21,411 bases of DNA, taken from JAZLFH01 sp045615705 (GTDB lineage Bacteria > Bacillota > Clostridia > UMGS1883). Positions 6,975 through 14,078 of this stretch are shown in pieces. Position 1 is the stretch's first letter. Each line of letters starts with the position of its first letter. A program made the position numbers and the translations under genes. The notes beneath the pieces are model-generated. The model saw only the letters and a list, made by a program, of their open reading frames with translations. It searched no databases and had not been told where the DNA came from. The stretch lies in NCBI GenBank assembly GCA_045615705.1, contig JAZLFH010000011.1, positions 1-21,411 of the forward strand, given 5' to 3'.

Positions 6975-9023
6975 TTATCTGAACAGAGTTTTTATTGTGC
7001 TGATTACTCTTTGCTGTTCTTCTTTTGTCATCTTTGAATCACTCGGCAAGCAAACTCCGCTTTCAAAAATGCTGCGAGATACATCTTCATCTCCTGCTGT
7101 AAAATAATCACAATCACTGTAATACGGTTGCATATGCATAGGCTTCCAAATAGGTCTGCTCTCGATGTCGTTATTTTCAAGTGCCACCATAATATCAAGA
7201 GGTGTAACAGGTGAGCCTTCTTTAAGCGTTATACAACTGAGCCAATGATTTGATGTTTCATACTCGGGCATCATTTCTATATACGGTATATCTTTAAATT
7301 CTTCTTTGTATAAATTATATATCTCGCCCTTTTTAGCCACTCTCTTATCTAAAACAAAAATCTGTCCTCTGCCTATACCTGCAACAATGTTGCTCATACG
7401 ATAGTTGTAGCCAAGTTCCTTATGTTCGTAATGGCGGGCCTGCTCCCTTGCCTGTGTTGACCAGAAACGAACTTTTTTAATCTTTTCCTCGTCTTTACTA
7501 AACAACATTCCGCCACCGGATGTTGTTATTATTTTATTGCCGTTAAAGGAGAATATACCATAATCTCCGATAGTTCCGCTCTTTCTTCCCTTATATTCCG
7601 CTCCAAGACTTTCTGCGGCATCTTCAATTACAACCGCACCGTGCTTATGTGATATTTCAACAATGCTGTCCATATCCGCAGACTGACCGTAGAGGTTTGC
7701 AACAACTACTGCCTTTGGTGAATACTTTTCAAACGCCTTTTCAAGTGCCTTGGATGACATATTCCAAGTTTCTCTGTCGCTGTCAATAAACACAGGTATT
7801 GCGTGTTCATACTTTATTGGATTTGCCGTTGCAGCAAATGTAAGCGTTGAACAAAAAACTATGTCATCTTTTTTTACACCGGCAGCTTTTAGTGCCATAT
7901 GTATTGCACCGGTTCCGCCGTAAAGTGCAGCACAGTAACCGCCACCCACATAACTTGCCATTTCTTTTTCAAACTCGTTAACATTTTTGCCGAGAGGTGC
8001 CACCCAGTTAGTATCAAATGCTTCATATATGTATTTTAGTTCTTCACCGCCCATATGAGGTGATGAAAGGAATATATGCGTTTTTGGAAGGGTTTCTTCA
8101 CTCTCGCCTATTGCATCCAAAACTTTTTTAACTATTGAATCACTATCAATTCCATACTCTTTTCTAAGGTATTCTTGATTTCCTACCTTAGATGCAAATG
8201 TATCGTTTAAACCGACTCTGATAAGACGAGCCAAATGGATTTCGTCTTCCGCCAAGACTTCTGCAACGGCACTTCCGAAACCGCCAACTATATTGTGTTC
8301 TTCTACGGTTACGATAACTCTGCTTGTTTTGGCACATTCAAGAATAACTTCCCTGTCTATCGGCTTAACGGTCGGGAATGTGTAAAGCGAAGTGGAAAGT
8401 CCTAAACTTTCCATCTTTTCTACCGCTTTTTTTGCTTCTGTAAAGCACCCGCCCGAAGAAAATACAGTGTAATTTGTGCCGTCTTTAATTTTTATAGCTT
8501 TTCCTATTTCACAATTTATTTCGCCGTCATGTGCTAATTCTTCGCCGCCGCGACCGAGCCTGAGATAAAATACACCTTTTTCTTTGAGCATAGTCTTTGT
8601 AAGAGAATACGACTCGTACTTGTCGCACGGAGTTAAAACCGTAACATTTGGAATTGCACGAAGCGATGCTATGTCTTCTGTCGCCTGATGGCTCATTCCG
8701 AGTGCTCCGTAAACAAATCCTCCTCCGACACAAACGATTTTAACATTTGCATTGTGATAAGCACAATCATTTCTTATTTGTTCTAAGCATCTGAGTGTCG
8801 GAAAATTTCCTATCGAATATACAACCACATTTTTCCCTTCAAGTGCCATCCCTGCTGAAAGGCTCATCATATTCTGTTCGCTGATTCCCGCATTTGTGAT
8901 TCTGTCCGGAAAAACTTCTTTTATCGGATTCAACACACCAAACCCTAAATCGCCTGTTACCAACTCTATACTTTTATCTTCTTTCATTGCTTCAAGCAAT
9001 GCTCTTACAAATGCGTCTCTCAC
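6975..9023 (-). CDS. Fusion: transketolase C-terminal subunit + DegT/EpsN-type PLP sugar aminotransferase
   Basis: The 682-residue protein joins two enzymes usually made separately. Residues 1-about 305 are the transketolase C-terminal half: pyrimidine-binding domain with GISEQN (E49, the cofactor-activating glutamate), GMSHQATEDIA (H112) and YLRLGRGG, then the transketolase C domain with TVEEHNIVGGFG. Residues about 315-682 are a complete DegT/DnrJ/EryC1 aminotransferase closest in feel to EpsN: LSSPHMGGEE, NWVAPLG, PLP-contacting IEDAAESLG (D468), FSFNGNK with Schiff-base lysine K497, TTSGGGML, and ESRPIWKPMH. The start is GTG 9023, in a GTGA overlap with the preceding subunit gene, 10 nt after GGAGG (9034-9038). 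The linker has no stop and no ribosome site; the first methionine after it, M324, is inside the conserved SPHM motif, so separate synthesis of the aminotransferase is unlikely. Product sugar unknown. Confidence 0.93.
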   Translation of the reverse strand: MRDAFVRALLEAMKEDKSIELVTGDLGFGVLNPIKEVFPDRITNAGISEQNMMSLSAGMALEGKNVVVYSIGNFPTLRCLEQIRNDCAYHNANVKIVCVGGGFVYGALGMSHQATEDIASLRAIPNVTVLTPCDKYESYSLTKTMLKEKGVFYLRLGRGGEELAHDGEINCEIGKAIKIKDGTNYTVFSSGGCFTEAKKAVEKMESLGLSTSLYTFPTVKPIDREVILECAKTSRVIVTVEEHNIVGGFGSAVAEVLAEDEIHLARLIRVGLNDTFASKVGNQEYLRKEYGIDSDSIVKKVLDAIGESEETLPKTHIFLSSPHMGGEELKYIYEAFDTNWVAPLGKNVNEFEKEMASYVGGGYCAALYGGTGAIHMALKAAGVKKDDIVFCSTLTFAATANPIKYEHAIPVFIDSDRETWNMSSKALEKAFEKYSPKAVVVANLYGQSADMDSIVEISHKHGAVVIEDAAESLGAEYKGRKSGTIGDYGIFSFNGNKIITTSGGGMLFSKDEEKIKKVRFWSTQAREQARHYEHKELGYNYRMSNIVAGIGRGQIFVLDKRVAKKGEIYNLYKEEFKDIPYIEMMPEYETSNHWLSCITLKEGSPVTPLDIMVALENNDIESRPIWKPMHMQPYYSDCDYFTAGDEDVSRSIFESGVCLPSDSKMTKEEQQRVISTIKTLFR

Positions 9024-9826
9024 TTTTTTTGTTCCTCCAATTCCTTTAATGCCTTTTCGTATTCTTCACCTTGCGGAGAACGATAATGCCATAGGATATT
9101 GTTTTCCATAAAAGAAACGCCCTTGCCCTTAATAGTGTGTGCTATTACAACAGTGGGGGATTTTTGTGAAACTTTTGAAAGTGCATTTTTTAAATCCTCA
9201 TGATTATGCCCGTCAACTTCTGTTACATTCCAGCCAAAAGCACGCCACTTATCCGCCAAAGGTTCAAGTTTTACAGTGTTTTCACAGAAGTCAAGGCTTT
9301 GCATTTTATTATAATCAATTATGACGGTAAAGTTAGAAAGTTCATTATGGTTTGCAAAAAGTGCTGCCTCCCATACACAACCTTCATCACACTCACCATC
9401 ACCGACAATAGCAAAAACTCTGTTTTTATTCCCATCTTTTTTATTCGCCAATGCCATTCCGCATGCAATCGAAATTCCATGACCCAAAGAGCCTGTTGAA
9501 CACTCTATCCCGTTAACACCGTTGTGTGAAACATGACCGCAAAGTTTACCACCGTTTGCGTAATGGGTTTTTAATACATCGACAGGGAAAAAACCGCTCT
9601 CTGCAAGTGCCGAGTACAGTGCTGCACTTGCATGACCCTTGCTTAAAACCAATCTGTCTCTGTCTTTCATCTTTGGATTTTTATTGTCAAATTTCAAAAT
9701 GTCGCTATAAAGCACTGCTATAATGTCTGCCACTGAAAACGCTGATGCTATATGTGAACCTCTCGATATATTTGTCATATCTAAAACATGGCGTCTTATT
9801 TTCCACGCTAAATCCTTACTGTTCAT
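9020..9826 (-). CDS. Transketolase, N-terminal (thiamine diphosphate-binding) subunit
   Basis: This 268-residue protein is the N-terminal half of a split transketolase. It binds the diphosphate of thiamine diphosphate through Mg2+ and pairs with the C-terminal half encoded next door, the active site forming at their interface. Visible signatures: SRGSHIASAFS (H25), LSKGHASAALY (H65), CSTGSLGHG (109-117), and the ThDP motif from GDGE (142-145) to DYNKMQ (N173), with 28 residues between GDG and N173. It starts at ATG 9826 in an ATGA overlap with the reductase stop, with GGAGGG just upstream inside that gene; its stop overlaps the fusion start. Split transketolases can serve the pentose phosphate pathway, but this context suggests a dedicated role in sugar-precursor or amino-sugar synthesis. 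Confidence 0.94.
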   Translation of the reverse strand: MNSKDLAWKIRRHVLDMTNISRGSHIASAFSVADIIAVLYSDILKFDNKNPKMKDRDRLVLSKGHASAALYSALAESGFFPVDVLKTHYANGGKLCGHVSHNGVNGIECSTGSLGHGISIACGMALANKKDGNKNRVFAIVGDGECDEGCVWEAALFANHNELSNFTVIIDYNKMQSLDFCENTVKLEPLADKWRAFGWNVTEVDGHNHEDLKNALSKVSQKSPTVVIAHTIKGKGVSFMENNILWHYRSPQGEEYEKALKELEEQKK

Positions 9827-10767
9827 TTTATCCCTCCGCTTTTTTCTGCGAGTGCCTTAATTTCATCATCTTCTAAGTGCCATCCAAGAGCTTCTCTGTT
9901 ATCAATAACTTGTTTTTCGTTTTTTGCCCCGGCAATTACAATAGAATCACCGATATAATCAAGTATAAACCTGATAGCAATTGAAGCGGGAGTCTTTTTA
10001 TGTGCAAATGCAATTTCTTTTAAAAGTTTTACAATCTCTAAATTCTTTTTTAGTCTTTCTCCATGGAAATTAACATATGTGCTTCTTGATCTTCTGTCAT
10101 TTTCTTTAAACACTGAATCTTCATCGTATTTTCCCGTAAGGATTCCTTGTCCGAGACTTCCCCATGTCATAGGCGTAAGAGAAAGTTTGTCTTGTATTTC
10201 TTTAATATCGGATTCATTATCACGATATGCCAAAGAATACTGATCCTGAAAACTGACAAATTTTCCACCGCTGTTTTTTATTAAGTCAATATCTTTTGTG
10301 TAGATATTGCTAAGCCCGTAATATCTTATTTTTCCCTCCTGTTTTAGCCTTTCAAGGCACGAAACGACCTCCTCAACAGGAGTTTTTCCATCAAAATAAT
10401 GTATTTGATAAAGGTCAATATAATCTGTTTTAAGTCTTTTTAAACTTCCTTCGAGTGATTTTTTTATGTGGTCTGAACTATTGTCATAAATCGTTCCTTC
10501 ACTCGTAACCGACACACCGAATTTTGATGCTATGAAAGCATCCTGTCTTCTTCCAAAAAGGGCTTCGCCGAGGATTGTTTCCGACTCTCCCAAGCCATAA
10601 ACATCGGCGTTATCAAAAAAGTTGATTCCGCAATCCAACGCACAGTGAACCGCTTTAATCAAATCGCTTTTATTCACTTCGCCCCAACCATGCATACCCA
10701 TAGGACAACCGCCCATACAAAGACGAGAAACATTGAGCTTCGAATTTTTAATCAATACTTTTTCCAT
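9823..10767 (-). CDS. Aldo/keto reductase
   Basis: This is an NAD(P)H-dependent TIM-barrel oxidoreductase of 314 residues, the standard family length. The catalytic tetrad is in place: D52 in INFFDNADVYG, Y57, K82 in ASKFG and H123 in LYQIH. Further family marks are GESETILGEAL, KIRYYGLSN, and the cofactor-binding C-terminal segment IVIAGAKNEKQV. It probably reduces a carbonyl of a sugar or a related metabolite. It is translationally coupled on both sides: its start overlaps the VanZ gene by 20 bp and its stop overlaps the transketolase start by 4 bp. The likely ribosome site holds two AGG triplets (near 10775-10783). Context suggests it prepares or finishes the substrate of the transketolase/aminotransferase pair; the specific substrate is not identifiable. 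Confidence 0.9.
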   Translation of the reverse strand: MEKVLIKNSKLNVSRLCMGGCPMGMHGWGEVNKSDLIKAVHCALDCGINFFDNADVYGLGESETILGEALFGRRQDAFIASKFGVSVTSEGTIYDNSSDHIKKSLEGSLKRLKTDYIDLYQIHYFDGKTPVEEVVSCLERLKQEGKIRYYGLSNIYTKDIDLIKNSGGKFVSFQDQYSLAYRDNESDIKEIQDKLSLTPMTWGSLGQGILTGKYDEDSVFKENDRRSRSTYVNFHGERLKKNLEIVKLLKEIAFAHKKTPASIAIRFILDYIGDSIVIAGAKNEKQVIDNREALGWHLEDDEIKALAEKSGGIK

Positions 10768-11236
10768 TTGTCAGCCTACCTCTTATTTTACGAGAAAACA
10801 TTCCTAAAAGTATCACAAATATCGCTCCGGTGCAAGAACCGACAGTATCTAATATGACATCGGTAATCAAAGGGCCTCTTTCGCTTACAAACATTTGATG
10901 AATTTCATCGCTTGAAGCATATAAAAAACATATAACAGCACATTCAATAAATGCTTTTAAACACTTTACGCCGTAACTTCTGACAAGCAAAAATACTAAA
11001 AGTCCCAAAATGGCATAAATGGAAAAATGAGCCATTTTCCTTATTATATGCTGTGCATTTAATACAATTTCTGTCTGCCTGCTCACGGGAAGCGAACGGA
11101 ATCCCTTAAAGAAACTAAAAATCATATATGTAAATCCTTGGCTTACTCCTCGAGATGTTTCCGCCGTTTGTCCCGACAGCATAAATATTGTTGTTGCACA
11201 TGAAATTGTGAGAAACCACAATATAATTTTCTTCAT
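10748..11236 (-). CDS. VanZ-family membrane protein
   Basis: This is a small polytopic membrane protein of 162 residues with about four hydrophobic segments (roughly 4-20, 72-87, 93-109 and 130-147). Family motifs are clear: RKMAHFSIYAILG (66-78), SSDEIHQ (108-114) and ERGPLITDVILDTVG (119-133). VanZ itself gives low-level teicoplanin resistance by an unclear mechanism, and most relatives are of unknown function, so no resistance is claimed here. I chose ATG 11236: the in-frame TTG at 11251 would lie only about 6 nt from the predicted transcript start. The ribosome site is weak (GGACGG). It is the first gene of the sugar operon and overlaps the reductase by 20 bp. Confidence 0.85.
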   Translation of the reverse strand: MKKIILWFLTISCATTIFMLSGQTAETSRGVSQGFTYMIFSFFKGFRSLPVSRQTEIVLNAQHIIRKMAHFSIYAILGLLVFLLVRSYGVKCLKAFIECAVICFLYASSDEIHQMFVSERGPLITDVILDTVGSCTGAIFVILLGMFSRKIRGRLTNGKSID

Positions 11237-11263
11237 AACAACACCGTCCAAATACTCGTTTAT

Positions 11264-11291
11264 ATTATATCACTATGAAATCTTTTGTCAA
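11264..11291 (-). promoter_or_regulatory. Consensus sigma-A promoter of the transketolase/aminotransferase operon
   Basis: Read on the - strand: TTGACA (11286-11291), 16-nt spacer, TATAAT (11264-11269), with TG one base before the -10 (extended -10). Both hexamers are perfect consensus. The predicted transcript start is near 11257, leaving about 20 nt before the VanZ ATG, too short for a riboswitch or attenuator. This suggests strong, largely constitutive expression unless a repressor acts on it. Confidence 0.85.
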
Positions 11292-11294
11292 GTT

Positions 11295-11330
11295 AAAAAG
11301 CCTTCAAAATGGCGTAACTTTGAAAGCTTT
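11295..11330 (-). terminator. Rho-independent terminator of the uronate-polysaccharide operon
   Basis: On the - strand AAAGCTTTCAAA (11330-11319) pairs with TTTGAAGGCTTT (11308-11297) around a 10-nt loop, a 12-bp stem with one G-U pair, followed by a short T run. It follows the TSUP stop by about 36 nt. Its end is only about 4 nt from the -35 box of the next operon. Confidence 0.75.
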
Positions 11331-11366
11331 GTGATATTTTGTATTTGATTTTTCAATACTTAAAAT

Positions 11367-12119
11367 TTAAAAATACAATTCGCTTGTCATTTTTACAAAA
11401 AGAAGCAACAAAACAAGTAAAATGATTGGTTTTACAATCTTCGAGCCGTTTTTCAGTACGACACCGGAGCCTAAGTAACCTCCGAGCATACCGAAAAGTG
11501 CGGCGGTAATTCCGAGCATATAGTTGACCGTTCCTCCGAACGAAAACATCAAAAGTGCAGATATGTCTGCAAAAATATTTACAAATTTTGAAATTCCGGC
11601 ACTCTCTTTAACACTTAATCCCACTAATGACGAGTATGCAAGAATAAAAAATGTCCCTGTACCCGGTCCGTAAAGTCCGTTATACATACCCAATAGCGTT
11701 GAACAAAGTCCGCCGACCAAATACAGTCTGATTTTTGACGGCTCTGCTTTTTCAATCTCATCTGTCTTTTTGTCTTTCAAAATAAAGAACGCCACTATCG
11801 GAAGTATGACAAACATCAATTTTTTTATAATGTTTTCGTCCAAAGAAAGTGATATTTTTGCTCCCAAAATTCCGCCAAAAAAAGCACACGCCGACCAATA
11901 AATTGCCAAAACAAATCTTACATAACCTTCTTTTGCAAATCTTACTGTCGCAACAATTGTTCCCGGAAAACCTGAAAGTTTTGTTGTGCCTATCCCGATG
12001 CGAGTGGAAAACCCTGCCAAAATGTATCCGGGAAGTGAAATAAGTCCGCCGCCCCCCGCAACGGAATCAATAAATCCCGCTAAAAACACAAATGCATAAA
12101 CAATCAAATATTTTACCAT
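11367..12119 (-). CDS. TSUP-family (TauE/SafE) membrane transporter
   Basis: This is a polytopic inner-membrane protein of 250 residues with about eight hydrophobic segments arranged as two halves. The family's glycine-rich motif is present near the N-terminus (DSVAGGGGLISLPG, 18-31) and its counterpart in the second half (MYNGLYGPGTGTFF, 145-158). TSUP proteins move sulfite, sulfate, sulfonates or sulfoacetate, usually outward. ATG 12119 has AGGGGAAG (12124-12131) 4 nt upstream. It is 13 nt downstream of the PL8 lyase gene and is the last gene before the terminator, so it is co-transcribed with the polysaccharide genes. In that setting export of sulfate freed from a sulfated glycan is a plausible but unproven role; no sulfatase is encoded here. 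Confidence 0.85.
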   Translation of the reverse strand: MVKYLIVYAFVFLAGFIDSVAGGGGLISLPGYILAGFSTRIGIGTTKLSGFPGTIVATVRFAKEGYVRFVLAIYWSACAFFGGILGAKISLSLDENIIKKLMFVILPIVAFFILKDKKTDEIEKAEPSKIRLYLVGGLCSTLLGMYNGLYGPGTGTFFILAYSSLVGLSVKESAGISKFVNIFADISALLMFSFGGTVNYMLGITAALFGMLGGYLGSGVVLKNGSKIVKPIILLVLLLLFVKMTSELYF

Positions 12120-12132
12120 ATTGCTTCCCCTG

Positions 12133-13995
12133 TTAAATTTCTACTACGCTTACTGCTGTCGGCTTATACCCTTTTGCAAATTTTACATCTGCCTTGCCGT
12201 TTTTTACAATTGCAAAGCATGGTCCCTCCGCAGAAATTTTATAACCTGAAATCTCAAGTTCGCTTTTTTCATAAAACACTGCCATAATTGTTCCGTTTTT
12301 AGAAACTGCTTGCACCGATTCACGGTTTACGCATTCGGGAAATTCGTAATTTCTTCCCTCGTCAATATTTGTATTCGGAAGAACCGCAAAAAGGTATGAA
12401 TCGTTATCCCTGTGCGGAATATATAACGAGAAGAGTTCTTTTTTGATAAGTTCTTCATCGCTTTGATTTACCTGACGAATTTTTGAAACACTTCCCTCAA
12501 ATTCTTCATTTTTTACTACTGCTTCATCGTTTAGAATATAGTTGATTTTGTTGTGATAGATTGATTTTGCCTTTACTTTATGCTCGCCTTTTTGCAGTTT
12601 TTTGCCATCGGCAAAAACATCTCCTTTTAAATTGCATTGATTGAGCGTTGTATTATACTGTTCTTTTGCGTTTGAATAAAGTTTAGTTCCCATTTGAATT
12701 ATTTCATTATCAAAATAAAAACAAGCCTTTTTCCCTCCGAATTTTACATCGTCATAGCCTTCTTTTAAATCAATTCCGCACACTCCGTAAGAGCCGTCCG
12801 CTATTCCTCCCGCAAATTCGGTTTTCATAACCGCTCCTTTTTCGGTGTTTAGTTCTATATCGGGAGAGGTTACTCCCGGAAGGTGTCCCCAGTTCCAAAC
12901 AGGGAAAACATCTTTGTACTCATCACCGTCAACCATATACTGTGTTAAAAAACAACCCATAAATCCTGCAATAATATTTTCACCGTTTATTATCTTACCA
13001 TCCCAAACATCTGTGCCAAGAACATACTTTGACCCAAAGCGGGTTGATGCATAATATCCCTTTTTAAAATGCGACATAAAGTTAAGACACGGAAAATACT
13101 TTGTCCACTCAATACCGGGAGTTTCACTTTTTCCTTCCAAAAAGTCTGATAGTGCCTTTATTTCGTCATTTTTTGTCTGTTCATAAAGAATTTTCGAAGC
13201 ATAAATCAAACCATTGATGTTGTTGTATTCTCCAAAAGAGCGAACAATGTTTCTCCCGGTTGTTGTAAAATCAATAGTTCCCTTATATACCATATATCTG
13301 TTGCCTTTTAAAAGCATATCTGAAAGGATTTGCACACTTTCTTTGGAAAAAGCCATGTCGGTGCCTGAAAAAAGTGCCACCCATTTGCAAGTTTCCGACA
13401 GAAAGGACAATCCGTATCCGTTACTGTAAAGTTGAGTGCCGTGCTGAGCAAAAGAATAGTCCGGTTGTATGCCTTCCTCACCTTCTTTTGAAATGTAAAC
13501 GCACGACTCAATATAATTTTTCCCCTTTTCTATGAGTTTTTTGTCGTTTAGAAATAATCCTCTTATAAACATATTTTGAATGAGCCAATTTCTGTTTGCC
13601 CCGGTCCATTCGTCAGAAACATCATCATTAAATATGTTCTTAAATTTTTCCTTCGTTTCCTCTTTTAATAAGTCTTTCGTATATAGTGCCAAAAATGCAC
13701 ACTTTTTGGGAAGACCTATATCATTTTGCCACCAATTACGGTCTTTTCTTTCTTTTAAAAACCAAAAATCAATGCCTTTTTCAACAAGGTCAATTCTGTT
13801 TCCCAAAGCAAATTCCGTAAGACGAGAAAAGTGTACATAGTTTTTCCACATGAACTTACTTTCGCAATCATACGACAAGTCTTTAAACGAACCGTCATCA
13901 TTCATAAGCGTTTCATATTCTCTTGCCGTATTTTCGTTATATGTATCATCAAACGATTCTAAAAATCTTTTTGTAATTATTTCAATGCTGTTCAT
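12133..13995 (-). CDS. Polysaccharide lyase family 8 (hyaluronate/chondroitin/xanthan lyase-like), no signal peptide
   Basis: PL8 enzymes cleave glucuronate-containing polysaccharides by beta-elimination, leaving an unsaturated uronic acid at the new non-reducing end. The 620-residue protein has the family's alpha/alpha-toroid signatures: NWWQNDIGLPK (87-97), TGANRNWL with N134, FAQHGTQLYSNGYG with H185 and Y194, and TTTGRNIVR with R248, matching the Asn/His/Tyr/Arg catalytic set. The beta-sandwich half follows (NGENIIAGF, VWNWGHLPGVTSPD). It is shorter than the usual 700-800-residue secreted lyases and begins MNSIEIITKRFLESF, with no signal peptide or lipobox, so it should act in the cytoplasm on imported saccharide. 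Start ATG 13995 has GAGGAAAG upstream. Hyaluronan, chondroitin and xanthan-like substrates cannot be told apart from sequence. Confidence 0.9.
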   Translation of the reverse strand: MNSIEIITKRFLESFDDTYNENTAREYETLMNDDGSFKDLSYDCESKFMWKNYVHFSRLTEFALGNRIDLVEKGIDFWFLKERKDRNWWQNDIGLPKKCAFLALYTKDLLKEETKEKFKNIFNDDVSDEWTGANRNWLIQNMFIRGLFLNDKKLIEKGKNYIESCVYISKEGEEGIQPDYSFAQHGTQLYSNGYGLSFLSETCKWVALFSGTDMAFSKESVQILSDMLLKGNRYMVYKGTIDFTTTGRNIVRSFGEYNNINGLIYASKILYEQTKNDEIKALSDFLEGKSETPGIEWTKYFPCLNFMSHFKKGYYASTRFGSKYVLGTDVWDGKIINGENIIAGFMGCFLTQYMVDGDEYKDVFPVWNWGHLPGVTSPDIELNTEKGAVMKTEFAGGIADGSYGVCGIDLKEGYDDVKFGGKKACFYFDNEIIQMGTKLYSNAKEQYNTTLNQCNLKGDVFADGKKLQKGEHKVKAKSIYHNKINYILNDEAVVKNEEFEGSVSKIRQVNQSDEELIKKELFSLYIPHRDNDSYLFAVLPNTNIDEGRNYEFPECVNRESVQAVSKNGTIMAVFYEKSELEISGYKISAEGPCFAIVKNGKADVKFAKGYKPTAVSVVEI

Positions 13996-14021
13996 AAAAT
14001 CACACTTTCCTCATGTTCTAT

Positions 14022-14056
14022 AAATATTGCCTGCACTAAAAGTGCAGGCAATATTT
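14022..14056 (-). promoter_or_regulatory. Intercistronic hairpin between solute-binding protein and lyase genes
   Basis: AAATATTGCCTGCACT (14022-14037) and its exact reverse complement (14041-14056) flank a 3-nt loop, giving up to 16 bp. It sits 23 nt after the binding-protein stop and 27 nt before the lyase start. On the transcribed strand it is not followed by a U tract, so it is more likely a 3'-end stabiliser or partial terminator that raises binding-protein mRNA over downstream genes, as seen in other ABC operons. The T run lies on the + strand side. Confidence 0.7.
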
Positions 14057-14078
14057 TTCTTTTTATTCAGTATAATTA

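Noticed and set aside
6975..9023. Transketolase/aminotransferase fusion as an artefact of a missed stop codon or frameshift
   Set aside because: The linker (residues about 305-315) reads smoothly, both domains are full length in the same frame, and no start or ribosome site exists for a separate aminotransferase. It cannot be fully excluded without read data.
10748..11236. Reading the VanZ homologue as a glycopeptide-resistance gene
   Set aside because: No vanHAX or vanRS genes are nearby, and VanZ-like proteins are widespread in Firmicutes without resistance.
12133..13995. Naming the PL8 protein hyaluronate lyase, chondroitin AC lyase or xanthan lyase
   Set aside because: The shared catalytic residues do not separate these specificities, and the unusual length and missing signal peptide argue against transferring a name from secreted enzymes.
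14022..14056. Calling this hairpin a full rho-independent terminator on the - strand
   Set aside because: On the - strand the hairpin is followed by ATAGAACATGAGG, not a U tract. It would end transcription poorly, and the genes on both sides share function, so an intercistronic stabiliser is more likely.
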